A stretch of 64,000 bases of DNA from Tunturiibacter empetritectus (GTDB lineage Bacteria; Acidobacteriota; Terriglobia; Terriglobales; Acidobacteriaceae). A program made the position numbers and the translations under genes. The DNA lies in assembly GCF_014201375.1 (NCBI RefSeq), contig NZ_JACHDZ010000005.1, forward strand, positions 62,001 through 126,000, written 5' to 3'. The notes beneath the pieces are model-generated. The model was not told where the DNA came from. It saw only the letters and a list, made by a program, of their open reading frames with translations, and did not search any database. Each line of letters begins with the position of its first letter. The stretch's first letter is position 1. This document shows, in pieces, positions 56,732 to 64,000 of this stretch.

Positions 56732-58174
56732 CTACGAAGCCAGCTTTTCGTAGAGCACGCTTCCAGTCTTCTCGCGCCGCATCTGCTCGCGAATCCGGTC
56801 CAGCCCGCCATCGTTCGACAGCCTGTCACGAAGCGTCTCCAGCGGCTCACGCGACTGAATCGAGAGCAGCAGCAACTCGCGCTCCAGATCCTCTTCGCTC
56901 AACGTGACGCCCTCCACCTCGGCGATGCGATCGAGGATCATCGAAACCTTTACCTCGTTCACCGCCAGGTCGCGCTGCGAGGCACGCAACTGAACGAAGT
57001 CCAGCTTGCGCATATCCTCAACCTTCATGCCCTGTTGCGCCAGAGCCCGCAGCCCGCGATCCAGCCGCGCCTCAATCTGCTGCTGCACAAACGCCTCGGG
57101 AACAGGGAACTGGAACTTTTCCACGAACTCGCCAAGCATCTTGTCCTTCGCGGCGTTCTCGAGCGCGCTCTTCTTGCGATCAGAAGCATGCTCGCGCAGC
57201 TTAGTCTCGAACTCCTCCCAGCTCTCGTAGTTGCCCAGTTGCTTGGCGAACTCCGCATCGCGCTCCGGGAAGCTCTTCTGCTTGATGCCCTTCACGGTCA
57301 CGTCGTAGCTCACCGTCTGCCCCGCAAGCCGCCGCTCGCCGAAGTCTGCCGGATAGTCCACCTCGAACTTCAGCTCCTGCCCAGGCTTCGCCCCACGCAG
57401 CGCCTCGTTGAAGGCCACCAGTGTATTCTTTCCGCCAATCTCGATCAGCACATCCTCGCCCGTAATCGGCTCGCTGTTCGAGACGCTCTGCACGCCATCC
57501 TCAGTCACCGTCTGCGCCAGATCCTTCACTTCGCCGCGAAACTGAATCTCCGCCCAGTCGCCATCGACCAGCGGACGGTCCTCTTCCACCGGCTCCACCG
57601 TCGCATGGCTGTCCAGCACGCGTTCCAACTCGGAGTTGTACTCCTCATCGGTCAACGCAGCCTCAGCCTTCGGCACTGAGACGCTGTCATAGCCGTCAAC
57701 GTCGATCTCCGGCGCAACCTCAAACGCAGCCTTGAACTTCAACGGCTGTCCGTCGAACAACTGCAGGTCCAGTAGCTGCGGCTCCGACACCGGGCGCAGC
57801 TTCTGATCATCAATCGCCTTGCGGAAGCGCTCCGACACCAGGCTCTCCAGAACCTCCTGCCTAACCTCCTTCGCAAACTTCGAGCGCACCAGCGTCTCCG
57901 GCACCTTCCCGGCACGGAAGCCAGGAATCCTCGCCAGCTTCTGATACTTCTTCACCACGCTCTTGAAGCTCTTCGATACTTCGTCAGCGCCAACCTCGAC
58001 GTCGATCTCCCGGGTCAGCTCCGGATTCAACGCGGGTGCATGCTGATGGGTGTGCTCATGATCGTGATGGTCGTGAGCGTGGTCATGATGCTCATGATCA
58101 TGCGTCGTCGTTACTTCTGGCTGCAGCTCTGCAGTCTCATTGGTCTCTGTCATCTCAGTCGGGGTCAAATCCAT
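56732..58174 (-). CDS. tig: Trigger factor with His-rich N-terminal extension
   Basis: A 480-residue ribosome-bound chaperone and prolyl isomerase. The ribosome-docking signature PGFRAGKVP is at about 82-90, rather than about 43-50 as in E. coli. About 50 extra residues precede the usual start; residues 25-45 hold 12 histidines (HDHEHHDHAHDHHDHEH), a likely metal-binding tract. PPIase domain about 200-290 (DGDWAEIQFRGEV), then the helical C-terminal arms. No later start codon gives the canonical N-terminus, so the extension appears real. Confidence 0.92.
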   Translation of the reverse strand: MDLTPTEMTETNETAELQPEVTTTHDHEHHDHAHDHHDHEHTHQHAPALNPELTREIDVEVGADEVSKSFKSVVKKYQKLARIPGFRAGKVPETLVRSKFAKEVRQEVLESLVSERFRKAIDDQKLRPVSEPQLLDLQLFDGQPLKFKAAFEVAPEIDVDGYDSVSVPKAEAALTDEEYNSELERVLDSHATVEPVEEDRPLVDGDWAEIQFRGEVKDLAQTVTEDGVQSVSNSEPITGEDVLIEIGGKNTLVAFNEALRGAKPGQELKFEVDYPADFGERRLAGQTVSYDVTVKGIKQKSFPERDAEFAKQLGNYESWEEFETKLREHASDRKKSALENAAKDKMLGEFVEKFQFPVPEAFVQQQIEARLDRGLRALAQQGMKVEDMRKLDFVQLRASQRDLAVNEVKVSMILDRIAEVEGVTLSEEDLERELLLLSIQSREPLETLRDRLSNDGGLDRIREQMRREKTGSVLYEKLAS

Positions 58175-58363
58175 GCCTTCTAAAGTGCGCCTGTGTATGC
58201 CGCGCCGTCGCCGTTATCCTGACGAGCGCGAACCACGCCTCTTATCTACTGTACGAGCCCCGGTACAAGGGGGTCAAACCAGCGTCGCCCTTCGCGCCGG
58301 TCCGGATCTTCGCAAAGTCTCCGCAAACCCCACCCAACAACTCCAGACCACGAAGATCCAACC

Positions 58364-59692
58364 CTAAAAGCGTTCCGGCTGGGCCGAATCTAAGGAAAAT
58401 ATCTCCAGCCTCACCTTCCATTGCGTGGACTCGCCCGGCTGCAGCACGACCATCCCGGTATCCTCAGCCTTGGCCCACTCATGCCCGAAGGGATCGTCGT
58501 AGTTGAACTGTGGCTCGATCGAAATATACGATCCGTCCAGTGGGGCATACACCCGCAAAGCCTTAATGGTGGGTGAGGTCGCAGTGATTCGCAGCCCGTA
58601 GCCGCTCTCAGGATCACGCAACTCCGCTACCGGGCCATCTGCCATCATTCCGCGCTTCAGCTCCACAAAGCTGTCGTCCATGTTCAGCGCACCCAGCTGC
58701 GCCCCCTGCCCGGTAAAGTCATACTGGGTCCCCGCCACCGGCAGCAGTCTTCCGCTCAACTCACCTGTGCGGCGATCCTTCACCTCCGCGCGAAGGCCCT
58801 CCGGCAACCGCAGCAACATCTGCCCGCGATGCCCGCTCAAAATCGCAAACCGAGGATGCCAGCCAATCCCGATCGGCTCCGCGGTATTGCCGATATTGTG
58901 GGCGACAATCTTTATCTCAATCGCCCTGCCGCTCAACACCACGGTCGTATTGATCTCAGTCTGCGAAAGCCAGTGGCCATCGAAATCCCCAGGACGAAAC
59001 GTTGCCCTCGCCTCTCCTCCATCCGGCATAATGTTGGTGCTTGCCGTATTTGACGGCTCCTTCAGCAGCAAACCCCCCGCAGAAACCGCACTGTCCAGGC
59101 CATAGCTGTCCTTCACCCCCGTCGGCAGGTTCAGATGAACTCCGCGCCACATGGCCGTCAGTCCACCATCCGGGGTCCGCGCCCCATAGATCCGGCCCGC
59201 CCACGGAGCTTCGATCGCCGCGCCCATCGCCAGGCTCTTTGTTCCTGTAGCGTCCGCTCCACTGCCGCTCAACTGCTCCGCCGCACTCTCCAGCGGCGGC
59301 GAAGCCAGCAGATTCACCTCGCCCTTGTCTGGAAGATAGGCCGAGATCTGCAGCATATTCATCCCGCGCCCCGGCATCAACGTCGTCGACAGAAACTCAG
59401 GCCCGCTCCCACCCACCAGTTGGGTGCGCTGCAGCGTGATCACATCCTGCCCACCCGGTCGAAAGACAATATCCTGCTTCGGCTTGGCCCGTAGCTGCTT
59501 CTTCAGCAGCGCAAACTGCCCCAGCCTGTGGGTCCGCCAGCCAAACGCCAGTCCCGCAATCAGCAGTCCGAGAACCAGCACCGTCAGCAGGCCGGAGCGC
59601 ATCACCGCGGCATGCCAGATACTTCTGCGACGCCGGACCGCCCACTGCTTCAGTAGCGCCCAGTACATCCTGCTCAATCTTGGATCTTCCAA
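58364..59692 (-). CDS. Membrane-anchored aldose 1-epimerase-like protein
   Basis: A 442-residue protein with one N-terminal membrane helix (SGLLTVLVLGLLIAGLAFGW, about 33-52) and a periplasmic beta sandwich of the galactose-mutarotase family. The catalytic pair is visible as His in GWHPRFAIL (about 280) and Glu in SIEPQFNYDDPF (about 400). Membrane anchoring suggests action on periplasmic sugars or polymer. It lies 189 bp upstream of tig on the same strand. The substrate is not known. Confidence 0.78.
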   Translation of the reverse strand: MEDPRLSRMYWALLKQWAVRRRRSIWHAAVMRSGLLTVLVLGLLIAGLAFGWRTHRLGQFALLKKQLRAKPKQDIVFRPGGQDVITLQRTQLVGGSGPEFLSTTLMPGRGMNMLQISAYLPDKGEVNLLASPPLESAAEQLSGSGADATGTKSLAMGAAIEAPWAGRIYGARTPDGGLTAMWRGVHLNLPTGVKDSYGLDSAVSAGGLLLKEPSNTASTNIMPDGGEARATFRPGDFDGHWLSQTEINTTVVLSGRAIEIKIVAHNIGNTAEPIGIGWHPRFAILSGHRGQMLLRLPEGLRAEVKDRRTGELSGRLLPVAGTQYDFTGQGAQLGALNMDDSFVELKRGMMADGPVAELRDPESGYGLRITATSPTIKALRVYAPLDGSYISIEPQFNYDDPFGHEWAKAEDTGMVVLQPGESTQWKVRLEIFSLDSAQPERF

Positions 59693-59792
59693 CTGCCCGC
59701 CTATTCCCGTCGTGATATACGAACATCATTCTACCGAGTTGTTTGACGCGCCAATCTCCCCTCCCGTCTCCCACCAACTATCATTGGAAGCA

Positions 59793-60509
59793 GTGACACC
59801 GGCCAACACACAAAGTACGTCTCCCCTCCTGCAGCAGATTCGCGAAACCATCATCACCTGCGAACGTTGCCCTCGACTTCGCGACTACTGCCGCGGCATC
59901 GGCGAGACCAAACGCCGCGCCTACCTCGACCAGACCTACTGGTCCCGCCCCGTTCCAGGCTTCGGCGACCCGCGCGCCAGCATCCTCATCCTCGGCCTCG
60001 CCCCAGGCGCCCATGGAGCCAACCGCACCGGCCGCCCCTTCACCGGCGACGGCTCCGGCGACTTCATGTACCCCGTCCTCCACGAGCTTGGCCTCGCCAG
60101 CAAACCCCGCGCCGTCACCCGCGACGACGGCCTCAAGCTTCGTCACGCCTGGATCGCCTCCGTCGTGCGCTGCGCCCCGCCCGGAGACAAACCGCTTCCC
60201 CAGGAGATTCGCAACTGCGGCACCCACCTCGCCCAGGAGATTCAAGCTCTGCCCCGAGTGCGCGTCGTCGTCTGCCTCGGCAAGATAGCCTTCGACGGAT
60301 ACATGGCTTTCCTCCTCGAAACCGGCGTCATCAGTCGCAAATCGGACTACCGCTTCTCCCATGGGGCAGAGTACCTCCTCCCCAACGGGCTCCATCTGCT
60401 CGCCACCTATCACCCATCCCTGCGCAACACCAACACCGGCCGCCTCAACCGAGTCATGTTCACACGCATCTTCCTGCGGGCAAGGGAACTGGCCGGACTT
60501 GCCGTCTAA
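59793..60509 (+). CDS. Family-5 (UdgB-type) uracil-DNA glycosylase
   Basis: A 238-residue enzyme. Motif A GLAPGAHGANRTGRPFTGDGSGD (as two parts, about 69-90) and motif B HPSLRNTNTGRL near the C-terminus fit UdgB, which removes uracil and some deaminated purines from DNA. The likely [4Fe-4S] cysteines are C23, C26 (CERC), one in VVRCAPPGD and one in RNCGTHL. No ATG is in frame; GTG at 59793 or TTG at 59784 are the candidates, so the start is uncertain. Confidence 0.88.
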   Translation: MTPANTQSTSPLLQQIRETIITCERCPRLRDYCRGIGETKRRAYLDQTYWSRPVPGFGDPRASILILGLAPGAHGANRTGRPFTGDGSGDFMYPVLHELGLASKPRAVTRDDGLKLRHAWIASVVRCAPPGDKPLPQEIRNCGTHLAQEIQALPRVRVVVCLGKIAFDGYMAFLLETGVISRKSDYRFSHGAEYLLPNGLHLLATYHPSLRNTNTGRLNRVMFTRIFLRARELAGLAV

Positions 60510-60601
60510 AGCTGGTTCTTTTCTCCAAACACATCCAGGGCAAAGAACGCCGGCCCCACAATCATTGCAAGAAAAACCAGCCCGATCAAAACGTCTTTCA
60601 T
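60506..60601 (-). CDS. 31-residue single-helix membrane peptide
   Basis: ATG at 60601 with GAGGAAGAGGTG upstream encodes MKDVLIGLVFLAMIVG, then PAFFALDVFGEKNQL and a TAG stop. A 20-residue hydrophobic helix with a charged tail is plausible for a small membrane protein. It overlaps the end of the glycosylase gene by 4 nt on the opposite strand. The good SD and codon-regular sequence support it; there is no family recognised with confidence. Confidence 0.55.
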   Translation of the reverse strand: MKDVLIGLVFLAMIVGPAFFALDVFGEKNQL

Positions 60602-60801
60602 CGTTCACCTCTTCCTCACTCTAGCCTGCGCCTCCCCTCCGCTGCGCAGCGTGGGCAAGCGGGGCAACTGCGTCGCCATTACCTCGAAAGATTCCCTCTA
60701 ACTGCTTCAAAACCTTCACCGTGTCAAACAAAAACCAACCAATTGCTGTTACGGCGAATCATACTTTTCAGGAAAGCGAAATCTCGCACGAGGTACTTCG
60801 A

Positions 60802-61098
60802 ATGAGTGCAAAGAACTACTGGTTTGCGTTTGGCATAGGCGTCAGTGCAGGAGCCGCAATCGCTCTCCTCTACGCTCCGCAAACAGGAATCAAGACGCGC
60901 AAGCAACTCCGCAGGACAGCGGAGGACGCAGGCGATTATCTCGAGGACGCAGGCAACTACCTCAAGGCTCAGGCTGAGCGCCTTAGCGACGAGGCCCAGA
61001 AGGCCATCAAGCGCAGCAAAGGCCAGGTGGATTACGCCATAGACAAAGCAGGCGACGCCGTAAACAGTGCCGTTAAGACCGCTCAATCGCTGGTCTAG
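60802..61098 (+). CDS. YtxH-domain protein
   Basis: A 98-residue protein with the YtxH core: one membrane segment YWFAFGIGVSAGAAIALLYAP, then an amphipathic coiled coil rich in Ala, Lys and Glu (DYLEDAGNYLKAQAERLSD, AIDKAGDAVNSAVKTAQ). Homologues are general-stress or desiccation-linked proteins of unknown mechanism. ATG at 60802 has GAGGTACTTCGA before it, so it is preferred over a GTG 81 nt upstream. A terminator follows, then a gap to clpC. Confidence 0.82.
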   Translation: MSAKNYWFAFGIGVSAGAAIALLYAPQTGIKTRKQLRRTAEDAGDYLEDAGNYLKAQAERLSDEAQKAIKRSKGQVDYAIDKAGDAVNSAVKTAQSLV

Positions 61099-61194
61099 CT
61101 CTCCCCATTGCTGAGCCCTCCCCGTCTACTCTGCTGATCTGATCCTCTTTCTCCCTCAAGATCTTTCTGCACCAATCTGCCTTCTCTGGAACGG

Positions 61195-61225
61195 AACATC
61201 CCGGGCCCCTCCGGGATGTTCGCGT
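61195..61225 (+). terminator. ytxH-type gene terminator
   Basis: A perfect 10-bp stem, AACATCCCGG with CCGGGATGTT, 6-nt loop, followed by CGCGTTT. It lies about 97 nt past the YtxH stop. Confidence 0.75.
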
Positions 61226-61282
61226 TTACCCCACTTCCAAAAGCCTGTAAAAATTCAGTCCCCCAATCCCACCTCCAAAGCC

Positions 61283-61331
61283 GTCATTCTGAGCGCCGCG
61301 AAGAATCCCCGCATTTCGCATTTGCTGTTGT
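61283..61331. repeat. GTCATTC...TGCTGTTGTC intergenic repeat, copy 2
   Basis: GTCATTCTGAGCGCCGCG, AAGAATCCCCGCATTTCG and TTGCTGTTGTC. It shares both ends with the copy at 29560-29596. The rest of the 61099-61439 gap holds only the two terminators. Confidence 0.55.
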
Positions 61332-61381
61332 CTGTTCTTCACCTCACGCTACTTCAAGTATCTGATGTGTCGGCACGTTCC

Positions 61382-61413
61382 AAAAATCAAACAACCCCGG
61401 CGGTCAGCCGAGG
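61382..61413 (-). terminator. clpC terminator
   Basis: CCTCGGC pairs with GCCGGGG (one G-T) around TGACC, followed on the minus strand by TTGTTTGATTTTTGG. It lies about 27 nt past the clpC stop. Confidence 0.8.
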
Positions 61414-61439
61414 CGTTTGAAGTCGAATCCGTAACACCA

Positions 61440-63908
61440 CTAAACAGTAGTCAGTTCAAGCCCAGCCATCTTCTCTTCGCCATCAGCCGAGATCGGACGG
61501 TAGTACAGCTTGTTATTCTCCATGTACACCTCAAGGAACGCAGGCCGCTCGACGATCCCGCCGCCGATCAACGCCTCCGACAGAGGATCCTCAACGAACC
61601 GCTGCAGCGCGCGACGCAGAGGCCGCGCCCCATAGCTGCGGTCCGAAGCCGTCTTCTCGATGATCCACTTCTTCGCATCATCGGCCACAGAGATCGTGAT
61701 CGCCTTGTGCACAAGGTTCACATTCAACTGCTGCACCAGCAGCTCGAGAATCTGCATCAGGTCAGCATCCGACAGCGACGTGAAGATGATGATCTCGTCC
61801 AGACGGTTCAGGAACTCCGGGTTGAAGGTCCGCTTCACCTCGCCCCGCACCAGTTCCTCCATCTTGTCCAGCACCATGTCTTCCTTCTCACTTTGGAAGC
61901 CCAGCCCCTGCCGCTTTTGCAGATGCTTCGCTCCAATGTTCGACGTCATGATGACGATGCAGTTCTTGTAGTCGACCGTATTACCAAGTCCATCGGTCAG
62001 CTGTCCATCTTCAAACACCTGCAGCAGCAGGTTGAACACATCCGGATGCGCCTTCTCGATCTCATCCAGCAGCACCACGCAATATGGATTCCGCTTCACG
62101 CGCTCCGTAAGCTGACCGCCCTCTTCGTAGCCCACATATCCCGGAGGCGAGCCGATCAACTTCGACACCGAGTGTTTCTCCATGAACTCCGACATATCGA
62201 AGCGGATCAGCGCCTTCTCGCTGCCGAACAAGAACTGCGCGAGCGTCCGGGCCATCTCCGTCTTACCCACGCCAGTAGGTCCAAGGAACAGGAAGCTTCC
62301 AATCGGCCGAGCAGGATTCTTCAACCCCGCACGCGACCGTCGAATCGCCCGCGCCAACGCAGAGATCGCCTTATCCTGCGAGATCACGCGCTTGTGCAGC
62401 TCTTCTTCCACCCGCAGCAACCGCTGCGTCTCCTCTTCCTTCAACGAAGTAATCGGCACACCCGTCCAGCGGCTGACGACATCCTCGATATCCCCGCGCG
62501 TCACAATCCCCGCCGAAGAGTCATCCAGGTGATACTTGTCCCGCAGCGCCCGCAGATTCTCCCGCTCCTTGCGCTCCTCATCCGAGTAGAACCGAGCCTT
62601 CTCGAACTCATGATTCGCAATCGCGTTCTCCATCCGGTGCACGATGAACTTGATCCGCTTCTGAACCTCGGTCAGTTCCTCAGGCATCGAGGTCTGCCGC
62701 AGCTTCACCCGCGCCCCCGCCTCGTCGATCAAATCGATCGCCTTGTCCGGCAGGAACCGGTCAGGAATATACCGGCTCGAGTGCGATACCGAGAACGTAA
62801 TGGCGTCGTCGGTGTAGCTCACCGCATGGAACTTCTCGTACTTCTCCTTGATCCCCATGATGATCTTGATCGCATCTTCTTCGTTCGGCGGAGGCACCTT
62901 CACTGCCTGAAAACGCCGCTCCAAAGACCGATCCTTCTCAATTGACTTCCGGTACTCCGCAGGGGTCGTCGCGCCGATACACTGAATCTCGCCGCGAGAC
63001 AGAGCAGGCTTGAGGATATTGGCAGCATCGAGCGAACCCTCAGCCGACCCAGCCCCCACCAGCGTATGCAGCTCGTCGATGAACACGATCGAATTCTGAT
63101 TCTCCATCAGCTCTTTCATGATCGTCTTCAGCCGTTCTTCAAACTGTCCGCGATACTTCGTTCCCGCAACGATCAGCGAAAGATCCAGCGCCAGCACCCG
63201 CTTGTCCGCGAGAAAACTAGGCACCTCGCCATCAGCGATCTTTTGCGCCAGTCCTTCAACAATCGCCGTCTTACCCACACCAGGCTCACCAATCAGCACT
63301 GGATTGTTCTTCGTGCGCCGGCACAGAATCTGGATCACCCGATCCACCTCCGAGTCCCTGCCAACCAGCGGATCCAGCTGCTGATCCATCGCCGACTGGG
63401 TCAGATCCCGCGAAAACTCCGCCAGCATACTCTGCTCGCCGCGCTGTCCCTTGCTTCCGCTCGAGGAGGGCGTCTTCTCCTGCGTCGTCCGCTGCAGCTC
63501 TTCGCGAATCGCAGGCAGCCGCAACCCACGCTCCTGCAGAATCTCCGCCGCAAAGCACTTCTCCTCACGCAGCAGTCCCAGCAGCAGGTGCTCGGTCCCG
63601 ATATGTTTGTGCGAAAGCCGCTCCGCCTCCTCCGCCGCATACGCCAGCACTCGTTTGCACTCATTCGAGAGCGGAAGATCGACTGAAGTCGAAACCTTCT
63701 CCCGAATCGTCGTATGCCCTTCAATCTGTTTGCGGATCGACTCCACCGACGCGTGCGACCGCAGAAAGCGGTTCGTCAATGCCTTGTCCTCACGCAACAA
63801 ACCAAGCAGCAGGTGCTCAGTCTCGATGTAAGGCGACCCAAACTGACTGGCCTCATAGCGGGCAAAAAAGATCACCCGCCGCGCCTTCTCCGTATAGCGT
63901 TCGAACAT
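61440..63908 (-). CDS. clpC: ClpC-type AAA+ unfoldase
   Basis: An 822-residue two-ring HSP100. Two Clp_N repeats (about 1-145: [20 protein letters not shown] and [20 protein letters not shown]); first AAA+ with Walker [10 protein letters not shown] (about 213); a middle helical domain with [10 protein letters not shown]-like charge (about 420-470); second AAA+ with Walker [10 protein letters not shown] (about 541). It unfolds proteins for ClpP. No CtsR/McsB genes are next to it. AAGGGG precedes the ATG. Bases 63909-64000 upstream show no gene. Confidence 0.93.
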   Translation of the reverse strand: MFERYTEKARRVIFFARYEASQFGSPYIETEHLLLGLLREDKALTNRFLRSHASVESIRKQIEGHTTIREKVSTSVDLPLSNECKRVLAYAAEEAERLSHKHIGTEHLLLGLLREEKCFAAEILQERGLRLPAIREELQRTTQEKTPSSSGSKGQRGEQSMLAEFSRDLTQSAMDQQLDPLVGRDSEVDRVIQILCRRTKNNPVLIGEPGVGKTAIVEGLAQKIADGEVPSFLADKRVLALDLSLIVAGTKYRGQFEERLKTIMKELMENQNSIVFIDELHTLVGAGSAEGSLDAANILKPALSRGEIQCIGATTPAEYRKSIEKDRSLERRFQAVKVPPPNEEDAIKIIMGIKEKYEKFHAVSYTDDAITFSVSHSSRYIPDRFLPDKAIDLIDEAGARVKLRQTSMPEELTEVQKRIKFIVHRMENAIANHEFEKARFYSDEERKERENLRALRDKYHLDDSSAGIVTRGDIEDVVSRWTGVPITSLKEEETQRLLRVEEELHKRVISQDKAISALARAIRRSRAGLKNPARPIGSFLFLGPTGVGKTEMARTLAQFLFGSEKALIRFDMSEFMEKHSVSKLIGSPPGYVGYEEGGQLTERVKRNPYCVVLLDEIEKAHPDVFNLLLQVFEDGQLTDGLGNTVDYKNCIVIMTSNIGAKHLQKRQGLGFQSEKEDMVLDKMEELVRGEVKRTFNPEFLNRLDEIIIFTSLSDADLMQILELLVQQLNVNLVHKAITISVADDAKKWIIEKTASDRSYGARPLRRALQRFVEDPLSEALIGGGIVERPAFLEVYMENNKLYYRPISADGEEKMAGLELTTV

Positions 63909-64000
63909 ATATCCCCTTCAAGCCGGCCACCATCCAGCCCGAAGGCCGCATAGCGCCGTTGGTCCCACAACCGTCTCCGTGCCGCTCGCTCCCAGAGACA

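Overview
The window is high-GC, gene-dense bacterial chromosome. The gene set suggests an acidobacterium of the Terriglobales (Granulicella, Edaphobacter and Terriglobus are the best fits): homodimeric AceE, split MetH, a tig-clpP-clpX-lon block, a Wzi/Wzc/SLBB exopolysaccharide locus, lmo0937-type and YtxH small proteins, and A/T/P-rich exported proteins. That assignment is inferred from gene content and protein style, with no 16S present. I see no tRNA, rRNA, CRISPR array, IS element or prophage.

Layout. 1-8.6 kb: end of a vWA protein; groES-groEL under a clear sigma70 promoter with a CIRCE operator; a small exported protein and an SDR reductase; a CpsB-type phosphatase; purQ; an alpha-amylase; a half-size AI-2E permease. 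8.7-12.4 kb: a fused double-permease ABC transporter with its ATPase, and a response regulator. 12.5-23.7 kb: an exopolysaccharide locus with acetyltransferase, three glycosyltransferases (two a tandem duplicate), SLBB export protein, Wzc-like tyrosine autokinase, UDP-glucuronate decarboxylase-like epimerase and Wzi-like porin. 23.9-31 kb: LprI-like protein, a degenerate E1-alpha-like protein beside aceE, argJ and a Gfo/Idh oxidoreductase. 31-41 kb: TolC and EmrA-like proteins, Dps, a DedA-rhodanese fusion, a TonB-like protein, UbiD, a metallophosphoesterase, a small exported protein of molybdopterin-domain fold, and nuoI. 41-48 kb: sulfur and methionine metabolism, namely two-piece MetH and then a SAM-I riboswitch upstream of a threonine-synthase-fold enzyme and a CysO-like sulfur carrier. 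48-64 kb: alpha/beta hydrolase, Ig/propeller lipoprotein, and a proteostasis block (lon, clpX, clpP, trigger factor, clpC) with a mutarotase-like protein, a family-5 uracil-DNA glycosylase and small membrane proteins between.

Two things stand out. First, an intergenic palindromic repeat family of four long copies, two half copies and one mini copy, every copy within about 5-12 nt of a stop codon and five of seven in convergent gaps, all within the first 36 kb. Second, the SAM-riboswitch operon of a threonine-synthase-like PLP enzyme plus a CysO-like carrier whose diglycine is masked by two extra residues. With the nearby MetH, it suggests protein-thiocarboxylate-dependent homocysteine synthesis rather than plain threonine synthesis.
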